Positions 43,775 to 54,930 of a DNA stretch of 64,000 nucleotides are shown one piece after another; within the stretch, counting starts at the first letter, position 1, and every line of letters begins with the position of its first letter. The notes under the pieces are model-generated. The model did no database searches and was not told the origin of the DNA. It saw only the letters and a program-made list of their open reading frames with translations. This DNA is from Aquincola tertiaricarbonis (GTDB lineage Bacteria > Pseudomonadota > Gammaproteobacteria > Burkholderiales > Burkholderiaceae_C). The stretch lies in contig NZ_JZUE01000001.1 in NCBI RefSeq assembly GCF_000969605.1, positions 124,001 to 188,000 of the forward strand, given 5' to 3'. The translations under genes and the position numbers were made by a program.

Positions 43775-46258
43775 ATGCGGCCGCGTGCCGCCCCGCCGGG
43801 GCCGGCTGTGGCCCCCTTGCCCGCCGGACGTTTCCCGCTGCTGCCCGAGTTGCTCTTGACGCGCCCGAATCCATCGCACCTTGCCTGGCTGCGCGCCTGC
43901 ATGCCCACCCCGCTGGCCCTGGCCGCCGCACTGTGCTGCGCGCAGGCCGGCGCCCAGACCGCCCCGGCGCGCGTGCCGGCCGCCGCACCACCGGCACCGG
44001 CCGCTTCCGCCCCGGCACCGGCCGCTTCCACAGCCGCAGGCCCCGCCGTCATCCTGCAGGCCGACCGCATCAGCGGCCGGCCCGACATCGACGCGCAGGC
44101 CGAGGGCAATGCCGAGCTGCAGCGCGGCCCCTTGGTGATCCGCGCCGACAAGCTCAGCTACGACAGCGTGGGCGACCTGGCCAAGGCCCAGGGCAATGTG
44201 CGCATCAGCCGCGACGGCGACCGCTTCACCGGCCCCGAGGTGCAATTGCAACTGCAGCGCTTCGAAGGTTTCTTCCTGCAGCCGGAGTACTACTTCCCCT
44301 CCACCGGCGCCGGCGGCAAGGCCGACCGCATCGACTTCATCGACGACCAGCGCTCCCAGCTGTGGGGCGGCACCTATTCCTCCTGCGGCGCCGACGGCAG
44401 CGGCACGCCCGCGTGGCTGCTGGGCGCCGACCGCATCCGGCTGGACCGGCAGGCCAACGAAGGCGTGGCCGAGGGCGCGGTGCTGCGCTTCTACGGCGTG
44501 CCCATCCTTGCGGCGCCGCGCCTGAGCTTCCCGCTGACCGACGAGCGCAAGTCCGGCTGGCTGCCGCCCTCGCTGGACGTGGACAACAAGAGCGGCGTCG
44601 GCATCGGCGTGCCGTACTACTGGAACATCGCGCCCAACCGCGACGCCACCATCACGCCCACGGTGATGACGCGGCGCGGCTTCTCGGCCGACCTGCAGTT
44701 CCGCTACCTGGAGCCCAGCTTCCGCGGCGAGATCGACGTGCATGCGCTGCCTGACGACCGCGTGACCGACACCTCGCGCCATGCGCTGCGGCTGTTCCAT
44801 GAAGGCGATGCGCCGCAGGGCATCCACTACCGCATCCGCGGCCTGCGGGTGTCCGACGACGAGTACTGGAAGGACTTCTCCTCCCAGGCCAGCTCGTGGA
44901 CGCCGCGGCTGCTGGCCACCGACCTGCAGGCCGACCGCAGCTTCCGCTGGAACGGCATCGACGCCACCGCCTATGCCCGCGTGCAGCAATGGCAGGTGCT
45001 GCAGCAGGATGACGCCCGCATCGTGGCGCCCTACCAGCGCAGCCCGCAGCTGGGGCTGCGCGGCAGCAGCCTGCTGGCCGGCGGCTTCGAGACCGCGTTC
45101 GAGACCGAGGTCAACCACTTCACGCGGCCCAGCAACGGCCAGCTCGATCCGCTGCCCACCGGCACGCGGCTGCATGCGCTGGGCAGCATCAGCCGGCCCT
45201 GGCGCGCGCCGGGCTGGTGGGTGGTCCCGAAGTTCTCCTTCAATGCCGCGCAGTACCAGATCGACCATTCGGCCGGTGGCCGGTATGACAACGAATCGCG
45301 CACCATCCCCACCGTGAGCGTGGACGGCGGCATGGTGTTCGAGCGCCGGGCCAGCTGGTTCGGTGAGACCCTGCGGCAGACGCTGGAGCCGCGTGTGCTG
45401 TACGTCAACACGCCCTACCGGGAGCAGCGCGGCACGCCTAATTTCGATGCCTATGGCAAGGATTTCAATGCCGTCAGCGTCTACAGCGACAACGAGTTCT
45501 CCGGCGTCGACCGCGTCTCCGACACCAACACGCTGACCGCCGGCATCACCACCCGGCTGCTGGACGAGAACACCGGCATCGAACGCCTGCGCCTGGGCCT
45601 GGCCCAGCGCGTGCAGTTCCGCGACCAGAAGCTGGTAGCCAACCCCGACGGCACGCCCAACATCGATTCCACGCCGGAAGGCGAGGGCTCCACGCAGCGC
45701 TTCTCCGACCTGCTGCTGTTCGGCACCGCCACGCTGTCGCCGCGCTGGATGGTGGACGGCGCCATCCAGTACGACCCCGACAGCCGGCGCACCGTGCGCT
45801 CGCTGCTGTCCACGCGCTTTACGCCAGGGCCCTTCCGCACCCTCAGCGCCAGCTACCGCCTCACCCGCGGCCTGAGCGAGCAGCTGGAGGTGGGCTGGCA
45901 ATGGCCGCTGTACCAGCGCGATGCCGCCGCCGCACGCGCGCAGGCCGCAGGTGCCTGCAGCGGCACGCTGTATGGCGTGGGCCGCCTCAACTACAGCCTG
46001 CGCGACAGCCGTGTCACCGATTCCATCGTCGGCCTGGAGTACGACGCCGGCTGCTGGATCGGCCGCGTGGTGGCCGAGCGACTGTCCACCGGCCGCAGCG
46101 AAGCCACCACCCGTCTGCTGCTGCAACTGGAGCTGGTCGGCCTGTCACGTCTCGGTTCCAACCCGCTCAAGGTCTTGAAGGACAATGTGCCCGGCTACCG
46201 CCTGCTGCGCGAAGACCGTGATGCAGGCGCCGACGCGGCCTCCTCGGCCGCCTTCTGA
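43775..46258 (+). CDS. lptD: LPS-assembly outer-membrane protein LptD
   Basis: 827 residues from the ATG at 43775. A later ATG at 43901 gives a textbook signal peptide (TPLALAAALCCAQAGAQ) and may be the true start. The N-terminal LptA-like jellyroll begins at ILQADRISGRPDIDAQAEGN; the C-terminal barrel follows from about 280. Cysteines in SSCGADGSG, AGACSGTLYG and DAGCWIGR could form the disulfides that LptD needs. It inserts LPS into the outer leaflet with LptE, also encoded in this window. It is head to head with amgK. Confidence 0.92.
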   Translation: MRPRAAPPGPAVAPLPAGRFPLLPELLLTRPNPSHLAWLRACMPTPLALAAALCCAQAGAQTAPARVPAAAPPAPAASAPAPAASTAAGPAVILQADRISGRPDIDAQAEGNAELQRGPLVIRADKLSYDSVGDLAKAQGNVRISRDGDRFTGPEVQLQLQRFEGFFLQPEYYFPSTGAGGKADRIDFIDDQRSQLWGGTYSSCGADGSGTPAWLLGADRIRLDRQANEGVAEGAVLRFYGVPILAAPRLSFPLTDERKSGWLPPSLDVDNKSGVGIGVPYYWNIAPNRDATITPTVMTRRGFSADLQFRYLEPSFRGEIDVHALPDDRVTDTSRHALRLFHEGDAPQGIHYRIRGLRVSDDEYWKDFSSQASSWTPRLLATDLQADRSFRWNGIDATAYARVQQWQVLQQDDARIVAPYQRSPQLGLRGSSLLAGGFETAFETEVNHFTRPSNGQLDPLPTGTRLHALGSISRPWRAPGWWVVPKFSFNAAQYQIDHSAGGRYDNESRTIPTVSVDGGMVFERRASWFGETLRQTLEPRVLYVNTPYREQRGTPNFDAYGKDFNAVSVYSDNEFSGVDRVSDTNTLTAGITTRLLDENTGIERLRLGLAQRVQFRDQKLVANPDGTPNIDSTPEGEGSTQRFSDLLLFGTATLSPRWMVDGAIQYDPDSRRTVRSLLSTRFTPGPFRTLSASYRLTRGLSEQLEVGWQWPLYQRDAAAARAQAAGACSGTLYGVGRLNYSLRDSRVTDSIVGLEYDAGCWIGRVVAERLSTGRSEATTRLLLQLELVGLSRLGSNPLKVLKDNVPGYRLLREDRDAGADAASSAAF

Positions 46259-46293
46259 TCCCGCCGCCCCTGCCTGAACCCGCCTCTCGTTCG

Positions 46294-47625
46294 ATGAAAC
46301 AAGCTTTGCTTTCGAAGGCGCTGGCCTTCACCCTGTGCTGCGGGGTCACCCTGGCCGCCTCGGCCCAGGCCACTGCCCCGGGCCGCGTGAGCGTGCGCGC
46401 CGCCGACCACATCGCCGCCATCGTCAACCAGGAGCTGGTCACCGCCTTCGAGGTGGAGCAGCGCCTGGCCCGTGTGCGCGAAGAGGCCGCCCGGGCCCGC
46501 CAGTCGCTGCCCGACGAGCCGGAGCTGCGCAAGCAGGTGCTGGAAATGCTGATCGAGGAGCGCGCCATCCTCAGCTTCGCGCGCGACAGCGGCGTGCGCA
46601 TCGAGGACCCCGAGCTGGACCGCGCGGTGGCAGGCGTGGCCGCGCAGAACCAGCTCACGCTCACGCAGCTGCGTGAGCGTCTGCGCCGCGAAGGCATCGA
46701 GTACTCGCGCTTTCGCAACAACCTGCGCGACCAGATGATGATCGAGCGGGTGCGTGAGCGTGAAGTTCAGTCGCGCATCAAGATCACCGACGTGGAGATC
46801 GACCGCCTGATCGAGCAGCAGCGCCAGGCCGCCGCCGCGCAGCCGGAGCTGAACATCGCGCAGATCCTGGTCACCGTGCCCGAAGGTGCTTCCGTCGCCA
46901 CCGTGGCCGAGCGACGCGCCCGTGCCGAGGCCGCAATGGCCCGGGTGAAGGCCGGCGAGGCCTTTGCCACCGTGGCGCGGGAGCTGTCGGAGGACGCCAA
47001 CCGTGACAAGGGCGGCGAGATCGGCCTGCGCCCGGCCAGTCGCCTGCCGGACGTGTTCGTGCAGGCGGTGGGCGCGCTGAAGGCCGGCGAGGTGGCGCCC
47101 GAGCTGCTGCGCACCGGCGCCGGCTTTCACGTGCTGAAGGTGGTCGACCGCAAGGACGGCGGTGCGCTGCAGGTCACGCAGACCCGCGCCCGCCACATCC
47201 TGCTGCGGCCTTCCGCGCAGGTGCCGGCCGAGGTGGCCGTGCGCCGCCTGGAGGAATTCCGCCGCCAGATCGAGGCCGGCAGCGCCAGCTTCGAGGCCCT
47301 GGCGCGCGCCAACTCCGAGGACGGCAGCGCGCCGCAGGGCGGCGACCTCGGCTGGACCTCGCCGGGCAGCTTCGTGCCGGAATTCGAGGAAGCCATGAAC
47401 CGGCTGCCGCTGGGTGGCATGTCGCCGCCCATCACCTCGCGCTTCGGCGTGCACCTCATCCAGGTGCTGGAGCGCCGCGTGGTCAACGTCGAGCCCAAGC
47501 AGCTGCGCGAACAGGCCCGCAATGCCCTGCGCGAGCAGAAGTTCGACGATGCCTACAACGAGTGGGTGCGTGAGCTGCGCGCCCGCGCCTACGTCGAGCT
47601 GCGCGAAGCGCCGCAGCAGCCTTGA
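46294..47625 (+). CDS. surA: Periplasmic chaperone/peptidyl-prolyl isomerase SurA
   Basis: 443 residues with a signal peptide ending in AASA. The N-terminal chaperone domain starts at [21 protein letters not shown]. Two parvulin domains follow (about 185-285 and 298-395), each with the repeated [12 protein letters not shown] / [13 protein letters not shown] strands and [14 protein letters not shown] / [15 protein letters not shown] blocks. SurA escorts outer-membrane proteins, including LptD just upstream. The stop overlaps the rsmA TTG start as TTGA. Confidence 0.95.
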   Translation: MKQALLSKALAFTLCCGVTLAASAQATAPGRVSVRAADHIAAIVNQELVTAFEVEQRLARVREEAARARQSLPDEPELRKQVLEMLIEERAILSFARDSGVRIEDPELDRAVAGVAAQNQLTLTQLRERLRREGIEYSRFRNNLRDQMMIERVREREVQSRIKITDVEIDRLIEQQRQAAAAQPELNIAQILVTVPEGASVATVAERRARAEAAMARVKAGEAFATVARELSEDANRDKGGEIGLRPASRLPDVFVQAVGALKAGEVAPELLRTGAGFHVLKVVDRKDGGALQVTQTRARHILLRPSAQVPAEVAVRRLEEFRRQIEAGSASFEALARANSEDGSAPQGGDLGWTSPGSFVPEFEEAMNRLPLGGMSPPITSRFGVHLIQVLERRVVNVEPKQLREQARNALREQKFDDAYNEWVRELRARAYVELREAPQQP

Positions 47626-48380
47626 AGCACATCGCGCGCAAGCGCTTCGGGCAGCACTTCCTGTCCGACGGCTACGTGATCGAGGCCATCGTCGATGCCA
47701 TCGATCCGCAGCCCGGCCAGGCCCTGGTCGAGATCGGCCCCGGCCTGGGCGCCATCACCCAGCCGCTGAAGGCGCGCTGCGGCGAGCTCACCGTGGTGGA
47801 GCTGGACCGCGACCTAGCCGCGCGGCTGCGCAAGCAGGACGGCCTGACCGTGGTGGAAGCCGACGTGCTGAAGGTCGACTTCGGCGCGCTGGGCGCGCAG
47901 CGCGGCCAGCCGCTGCGGGTGGTGGGCAACCTGCCCTACAACATCTCCACACCCATCCTGTTCCACCTGCTGGACTCGGTGCACGCGGTGCAGGACCAGC
48001 ACTTCATGCTGCAGAAGGAAGTGGTCGAGCGCATGGTGGCCGCACCCGGCAGCAAGGCCTACGGCCGGCTGTCGGTGATGCTGCAGTGGCGCTACCACAT
48101 GGAGTCGGTGCTGGACGTGCCGCCCGAATCCTTCGACCCGCCACCGCGGGTGGATTCGGCCGTGGTGCGCATGCTGCCCTGGCCCACGCCGGCAGACGTG
48201 CGTTTCGAGCTGCTGGAGGACATGGTGGCGGTGGCCTTTTCGCAGCGGCGCAAGGTGCTGCGCAACACGCTGGGCAAATGGCTGGAGGAGCGCGGATTTG
48301 CCGGCGAATTCGACCTGCAACGCCGCGCCGAGGAAGTGCCGGTGGCGGAGTTCGTGGCGCTCGCCGCCGCCATCAGCTGA
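47622..48380 (+). CDS. rsmA: 16S rRNA (A1518/A1519) dimethyltransferase RsmA/KsgA
   Basis: 252 residues. It dimethylates two adjacent adenines near the 3' end of 16S rRNA. Motifs: [23 protein letters not shown] (SAM motif I), VVELDRDLA (II) and [15 protein letters not shown] (catalytic NLPY). The start is a TTG coupled to surA. In many relatives pdxA lies between surA and this gene; here it does not. Confidence 0.95.
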   Translation: MKHIARKRFGQHFLSDGYVIEAIVDAIDPQPGQALVEIGPGLGAITQPLKARCGELTVVELDRDLAARLRKQDGLTVVEADVLKVDFGALGAQRGQPLRVVGNLPYNISTPILFHLLDSVHAVQDQHFMLQKEVVERMVAAPGSKAYGRLSVMLQWRYHMESVLDVPPESFDPPPRVDSAVVRMLPWPTPADVRFELLEDMVAVAFSQRRKVLRNTLGKWLEERGFAGEFDLQRRAEEVPVAEFVALAAAIS

Positions 48381-48390
48381 CGCACAAAGC

Positions 48391-48418
48391 ACGACGGCGG
48401 CCCGAAGGCCGCCGTCGT
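48391..48418 (+). terminator. Strong 12-bp hairpin after rsmA
   Basis: ACGACGGCGGCC, loop CGAA, GGCCGCCGTCGT: a perfect 12-bp stem with a tetraloop, 11 bp past the rsmA stop. Likely terminator for the lptD-surA-rsmA transcript despite lacking a U-run. Confidence 0.65.
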
Positions 48419-48447
48419 CAAGACTGAGAACCGAAAGGAGCGCTGCC

Positions 48448-48639
48448 TCAGGCAGCGTTCAGCCACATCGCGGTATCGAAGGCGCTGCTCATCATCGGCA
48501 TGTTCATGCCGAAGTTGCTGTTCGCAGCTGCCTTGGAAGTGCTCTTCGGCTTGGCAGTCGTCGTCTCTTGGGCCGTCTCAGCAGCCCGCTCCCATGACCC
48601 GTTTTCCTGGGAGCGGGCTACTGAAAAGAATAGAAACAT
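48448..48639 (-). CDS. Possible 63-residue protein
   Basis: An open frame from ATG 48639 to TGA 48448 with a hydrophilic Lys/Thr/Ala stretch (TAKPKSTSKAAANSNFG) and Met-rich tail (MNMPMMSSAFDTAMW). The frame continues through the barstar stop region and the strong hairpin at 48583-48619. Its own stop codon sits in the loop of CGCTGCC-TGA-GGCAGCG. It may be a small gene, or a remnant of a larger gene cut by the barnase/barstar insertion. No family recognised. Confidence 0.3.
   Translation of the reverse strand: MFLFFSVARSQENGSWERAAETAQETTTAKPKSTSKAAANSNFGMNMPMMSSAFDTAMWLNAA
48583..48619 (-). terminator. 12-bp hairpin at the barstar stop codon
   Basis: AGCCCGCTCCCA and TGGGAGCGGGCT form a perfect 12-bp stem with a 13-base loop. 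The TAG stop of the barstar gene forms the first bases of the stem on the bottom strand. Likely end of the RNase-barstar transcript. Confidence 0.6.
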
Positions 48640-49013
48640 CGGAAGGGCACCTTCCGATCGGCCCAGAAGTCCGCCGCGTCCCGGAACACGTCGAGCAACT
48701 GCTCGCGGGCCTCGCGGTCGAAGCGTGCGTTGTCGGGCAGTTGCTCGAGCACCACCACGAAGCCGGGCTGCATGCCCGACTTGTGCACCAGGTCCGTCAT
48801 GCAATCGTAGAGCGCATCCAGGTTCTTGCCGAAATGCGCCGGGAAGAGGAACGACTCGGCGATGGCCTCCAGCACTTCCTGCTTCGACTGGGCGTTGGCC
48901 AAGTTCGCGTACAAGAAATGCTGCCCGACCTCCTGGGCGGACTTCATGAGGTCATCGACGCGATAGGCGCGGATGGCCTGGACGATGTTCGGACGGACGG
49001 TCTGCAAGAGCAT
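48618..49013 (-). CDS. Barstar-family ribonuclease inhibitor
   Basis: 131 residues, no signal peptide. Barstar-like core: SFLFPAHFGKNLDALYDCMTDL (the segment that plugs the RNase active site, with the typical 'FG.N.DA..D' pattern) and GFVVVLEQLPDN. It should bind and neutralise the RNase encoded just upstream so that the producer is not killed before export. It starts 39 bp after the RNase stop with AGGAGG upstream. GC is lower than in the housekeeping genes. Confidence 0.9.
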   Translation of the reverse strand: MLLQTVRPNIVQAIRAYRVDDLMKSAQEVGQHFLYANLANAQSKQEVLEAIAESFLFPAHFGKNLDALYDCMTDLVHKSGMQPGFVVVLEQLPDNARFDREAREQLLDVFRDAADFWADRKVPFRCFYSFQ

Positions 49014-49052
49014 GGTCGCGATCCTCCTGGGTTCAAGGGCTGGAAACGTCGC

Positions 49053-49478
49053 TCACTGCACGATGCGGCGGAAGCTCGCGTAGTGGTCGTCGGTGTAGTA
49101 ACAGGCTTCCGGCTGGGTGGGTGGCTGGCCGCCGCACACAATGCGCCGGGCACCGCGGTGGCGGACGCCCGGTGTCTTCACCGTGTACTCGCGGTAATAG
49201 CCTCTCGACTGCCGGGGCAGCAGGCGTTCGCGGTTGCCGAACACGCTGCCGTCCTTCTCGTACGGGAATGGGCCACCTGACCGGATGAGTCGTTCCGTGC
49301 GCTGCGCTTCCACAGGCAACTGCGACAAAGTCACCGTGCTGCCGACTACGCCTGGCTCCGCCGGTGAGGGCTTGGCGAACACGGCCGGAGCCGCGCCTGC
49401 CAACCACACCGCGGCCCCCAGCGTGAGCCCCAACTTGCGAAGAGACTGCACCAAAGAGGACCGTTGGACCTGAGTCAC
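49053..49478 (-). CDS. Secreted guanyl-specific ribonuclease (barnase/N1 family)
   Basis: 141 residues from a GTG at 49478, with a signal peptide (LGLTLGAAVWLAGAAPAVFA). The mature domain has the barnase layout: DGSVFGNRERLLP, the general base Glu in YYREYTV (E97), Arg in RGARRIVCGG (R111/112) and the catalytic His in YTDDHYASFRRI (H132). Cys115 and Cys126 could form a disulfide after export. Expected activity: cleavage of RNA after guanine outside the cytoplasm. The adjacent barstar is its inhibitor. Confidence 0.9.
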   Translation of the reverse strand: MTQVQRSSLVQSLRKLGLTLGAAVWLAGAAPAVFAKPSPAEPGVVGSTVTLSQLPVEAQRTERLIRSGGPFPYEKDGSVFGNRERLLPRQSRGYYREYTVKTPGVRHRGARRIVCGGQPPTQPEACYYTDDHYASFRRIVQ

Positions 49479-49536
49479 GGGGTTAACCCTGAATCCTGAA
49501 AGCGCAAATGGTACCGACTCGGGTGCAAAAGCTCAA

Positions 49537-49563
49537 GCCGCTGCCTCAGTTTCGGGCAGCGGC
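49537..49563. terminator. 9-bp hairpin between maeB and the RNase gene
   Basis: GCCGCTGCC and GGCAGCGGC form a 9-bp stem around a 9-base loop about 100 bp after the maeB stop on the bottom strand. The rest of the 187-bp gap shows no gene; it should hold the promoter of the RNase-barstar pair. Confidence 0.4.
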
Positions 49564-49665
49564 GGCAGGGTATGAGTGCGCGCTAACTATCGGTGTGGGC
49601 CGCAGGTTGCCACGCAGGAGGGCGCACCTGGCAACTGTCAAGCGATTTACATTCCAGCAAGCCGT

Positions 49666-51960
<2,295 letters not shown>

Positions 51961-51981
51961 GGCGTATGGTCCGTGGTTGCG

Positions 51982-52073
51982 GCAAAAGGGGCAGCGATTT
52001 TGCCCCCTCGGGGCGCCGAGTGTCGCGCCGGCGACGTTCCCGATTGATGCGCAAAACTGCGTAGCAGCTTTGC
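51982..52073. promoter_or_regulatory. Paired GCAAA...TTTGC dyads between maeB and the sensor kinase
   Basis: GCAAAA-N10-TTTTGC at 51982-52003 and GCAAA-N13-TTTGC at 52051-52073 are similar dyads in a 140-bp divergent promoter region. They may bind the response regulator encoded downstream; inference only. Confidence 0.35.
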
Positions 52074-52100
52074 CCGGGCGTTGACCCATACTCGTTGGCG

Positions 52101-54176
52101 ATGAGCACCAGCAGCATTCCGCTCCGCCTGCGCCGGCCGCCGCGCCGCGTCAGGCGTGCGCTGCTGTGGGCCACGCTGGTGGCACTGCTGCTGGTGGCGC
52201 AGACCCTGCTGGTGCTGCTGACGCTGAACTACGAGAGCGTGCGCGCGCAGGAGCGGGTGGAAGACCTGGCCGGCGAGGTGACGGCCCAGTTGCGCCGCAA
52301 CATGCAGCGCAGCGTTCAGACGCTGCAGGCCCTGGCCTGGCACGAGCCTTCGCCCGAGCGCTGGCGGGCCGAAGCCGGCGACCTGCTGCGCGGCCGCCAT
52401 GAGCTGCTGCGGGTGGAGCGCCGCAACAGCCAGTTCGAGGTGGACGAGGCGATGGACTCGCCCTACCGAACGCCCATCTTCAACCAGCTGCCGCGCACGT
52501 CGATGGGCATCGAGGCCGAGCTCGCCTGCACCGGTGCCCGCCGTGCCGGCACGCCGATGTTCTCCCGCACCTACTTCGTGCCGCAGGTGGGCGGCACCGG
52601 GCTGGAGGTGCTGGACCTGTGCATCCCGATCGCCAATGCCACACGCGCCCCGCAGTACCTGGTGGCCACGCTGGCACTGGGCGGCCTGCTGGAGGAGGCG
52701 ATGTCGCCGGAGCAGGGCCGGGTACACGAGGTGTCGTTCGTGGAAGGCGACGGCACGCGGCTGGCGCGTGCCGGCGTGCCGCGCGGCGCCGGCGTGTACC
52801 AGGCGCAGCGGGTGCTGGACCTGCCTGGCAGCTCCCTGGTGGTGCGGGTGGACAGCGCCGAGGGCAGCCCGCGCCTGATTCCCAACCTGGCCACGGCACT
52901 GGTGCTGGGCCTGTCGCTGGCGCTGTTCGGCGTGGTGCTGCTGCTGCTGCGCGACGTGCGCAAGCGCGCGCGGGCCGAGTCGGCACTGGCAGAGGCGCTG
53001 GCCTTCCGCAAGGCGATGGAGGATTCGCTGATCACCGGCCTGCGGGCGCGTGACCTGGAGGGCCGCATCACCTACGTCAACCCGGCCTTCTGCGCGATGG
53101 TGGGCTTCGGCCCCGACGAGCTGATGCACACCAACCCGCCGGCCTACTGGCCGACCGACCGTGTCGAGGAATACCGCGTGCGGCAGCAGGCACGGCTGGG
53201 CGCGGTGCGCGACCGCGGCGAGATCCAGCAGGGCTTCGAGACCGAGTTCATGCGCAAGAACGGCGAGCGCTTCCCGGTGATGATCTACGAGGCGCCGCTG
53301 GTGGACACCCTGGGCAAGCAGAAGGGCTGGATGAGCGCGGTGCTGGACATGAGCGCACAGCGCCGGGTGGAGGAGCTCTCGCGCCAGCAACAGGACCGGC
53401 TGCAGGCCACCGCCCGCCTGGCCACGGTGGGCGAGATGGCCTCGCTGCTGAGCCATGAGCTGAACCAGCCGCTGAGCGCCATCGCCAGCTATGCCACCGG
53501 CTCGCTCAACCTGATGGAAGAGCCCGACGAGCAGACGCTGGGCATGCTCAAGCAGGGCCTGTCGCGCATCGCGGAGCAGGCCGAGCGCGCCGGCCGCGTG
53601 ATCAAGAGCGTGCATGACTTCGTGCGCCGGCGCGAGCAGGCGCGCGAAGCCATCTCCGCCTCGCAGCTCATCGATGCGGTGATGCCGCTGGTGCGGCTGC
53701 AGGCCCGCAAGAGCGGCACCCGCATCGAGCTGGACATTCCCACGCCGCCGCCGCGTGTGCTGGCCGACCGCACGATGGTGGAGCAGGTGCTGCTGAACCT
53801 CACCCGCAACGGCATCCAGGCGATGGAGAGCAGCACGCCGCTGGCGCAGCGGGTGCTGACCATCCGCGTGCGGCAGGCGCAGGGCCGGTGGGTGAGCTTC
53901 AGCGTGCTGGACGCCGGCCCGGGCATCGCGCCCGAGGTGGCGGGCCGGCTGTTCACGCCCTTCTTCACCACCCGCAGCGAAGGCATGGGCCTGGGCCTGA
54001 GCTTGTGCCGCACGGTGATCGAGCAGCACGGCGGCGCGCTGGACTTCCATGCCCGCACCGCCGCCGACGGCAGCCCGCTGCAGGGCACCGAGTTCCTGTT
54101 CACGCTGCCGGCCACCGACCCGTCGCGCATGCGCAGCGAGGCCAGCGCGCCAGGCACCGAGACCGCCGCTTCCTAG
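52101..54176 (+). CDS. PAS-containing sensor histidine kinase (DctS-like)
   Basis: 691 residues. TM1 (about 20-42), a roughly 230-residue periplasmic domain, TM2 (about 272-292), PAS (about 305-430), then HisKA and HATPase. Visible: H-box LLSHELNQPLSAIASYATG, N-box NLTRNGIQAM, G1 LDAGPGIAPEV and G2 GLGLSLC. The double-TM/PAS architecture with a FixJ-type partner matches DctS/DctR and TtrS/TtrR systems, which sense external ligands. Location beside maeB makes a C4-dicarboxylate a reasonable guess. Confidence 0.88.
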   Translation: MSTSSIPLRLRRPPRRVRRALLWATLVALLLVAQTLLVLLTLNYESVRAQERVEDLAGEVTAQLRRNMQRSVQTLQALAWHEPSPERWRAEAGDLLRGRHELLRVERRNSQFEVDEAMDSPYRTPIFNQLPRTSMGIEAELACTGARRAGTPMFSRTYFVPQVGGTGLEVLDLCIPIANATRAPQYLVATLALGGLLEEAMSPEQGRVHEVSFVEGDGTRLARAGVPRGAGVYQAQRVLDLPGSSLVVRVDSAEGSPRLIPNLATALVLGLSLALFGVVLLLLRDVRKRARAESALAEALAFRKAMEDSLITGLRARDLEGRITYVNPAFCAMVGFGPDELMHTNPPAYWPTDRVEEYRVRQQARLGAVRDRGEIQQGFETEFMRKNGERFPVMIYEAPLVDTLGKQKGWMSAVLDMSAQRRVEELSRQQQDRLQATARLATVGEMASLLSHELNQPLSAIASYATGSLNLMEEPDEQTLGMLKQGLSRIAEQAERAGRVIKSVHDFVRRREQAREAISASQLIDAVMPLVRLQARKSGTRIELDIPTPPPRVLADRTMVEQVLLNLTRNGIQAMESSTPLAQRVLTIRVRQAQGRWVSFSVLDAGPGIAPEVAGRLFTPFFTTRSEGMGLGLSLCRTVIEQHGGALDFHARTAADGSPLQGTEFLFTLPATDPSRMRSEASAPGTETAAS

Positions 54177-54231
54177 CCGGCCGGCCACCCGCCCGGCGGG
54201 GTTAGCATCGCGGCAACTGCCCGTGATCCCC

Positions 54232-54924
54232 ATGTTGCCCCTGCCTGCCTCGCTCGGCCTGCCGATGGTCTACCTCGTCGATGACGAGGACGTCGTGCGC
54301 GATGCCCTGGCCTGGCTGCTGCGCTCCCGTCGGCTGCTGTCCGAAGGCTTTGCCAGCGCCGAGGCCTTCGACGCCTTCCTCGACGGCCAGTGGCGCCAGC
54401 ATGGCGGTGCCTGGCCCACCTCGCCTTCGTGCCTGCTGCTGGACGTGCGCATGCCCGGCGAAAGCGGGCTGGCGCTGTTCGAGCGCCTGTCCGAGGCCGG
54501 GCGGCTGGTGGCGCTGCCGGTGGTGTTCCTCACCGGCCATGGCGACGTGCCCACCGCGGTGGCCGCCGTCAAGCGCGGCGCCTTCGACTTCGTGGAGAAG
54601 CCGTTCTCCGACAACGCGCTGGTCGACCGCATCGTGCATGCGCTCGAGCTGAGCGCGGCAGCCATCGAGCAGCGGCGGGCCAGCGACACCCTGCGCAAGG
54701 CGCTGGCGGACCTCACCGAGCGCGAGCGCGAGGTGATGCGGCTGGTGATCGAAGGCCGGCCCAACAAGCTGATCGCCGATGCGCTGAACATCAGCGTGCG
54801 CACGGTGGAAGTTCACCGCGCCCGGGTGTTCGAGAAGATGGATGTGAAGTCGGCGGTGGAACTGGCCAACCGGCTGCGCGACGCGGCCATCGACACGCCA
54901 CCCCCGCCGCCTGCCGCGCGCTGA
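54232..54924 (+). CDS. FixJ/DctR-type response regulator
   Basis: 230 residues from the ATG at 54232. Receiver domain: acidic pocket YLVDDEDVVRD, phospho-acceptor Asp in LLLDVRMPGESGLALF and lysine in DFVEKPFSD. The C-terminal LuxR-type HTH has LTEREREVMRLVIEG and NISVRTVEVHRARVFEKM. Starts 55 bp after the kinase gene and is its evident partner. ThiL follows after 6 bp, so this transcript may continue into thiL-pgpA. Confidence 0.92.
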   Translation: MLPLPASLGLPMVYLVDDEDVVRDALAWLLRSRRLLSEGFASAEAFDAFLDGQWRQHGGAWPTSPSCLLLDVRMPGESGLALFERLSEAGRLVALPVVFLTGHGDVPTAVAAVKRGAFDFVEKPFSDNALVDRIVHALELSAAAIEQRRASDTLRKALADLTEREREVMRLVIEGRPNKLIADALNISVRTVEVHRARVFEKMDVKSAVELANRLRDAAIDTPPPPPAAR

Positions 54925-54930
54925 GACGCC

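Noticed and set aside
43751-46126. 791-codon bottom-strand open frame opposite lptD
   Set aside because: Shadow frame; lptD has clear jellyroll and barrel motifs, the opposite frame has none.
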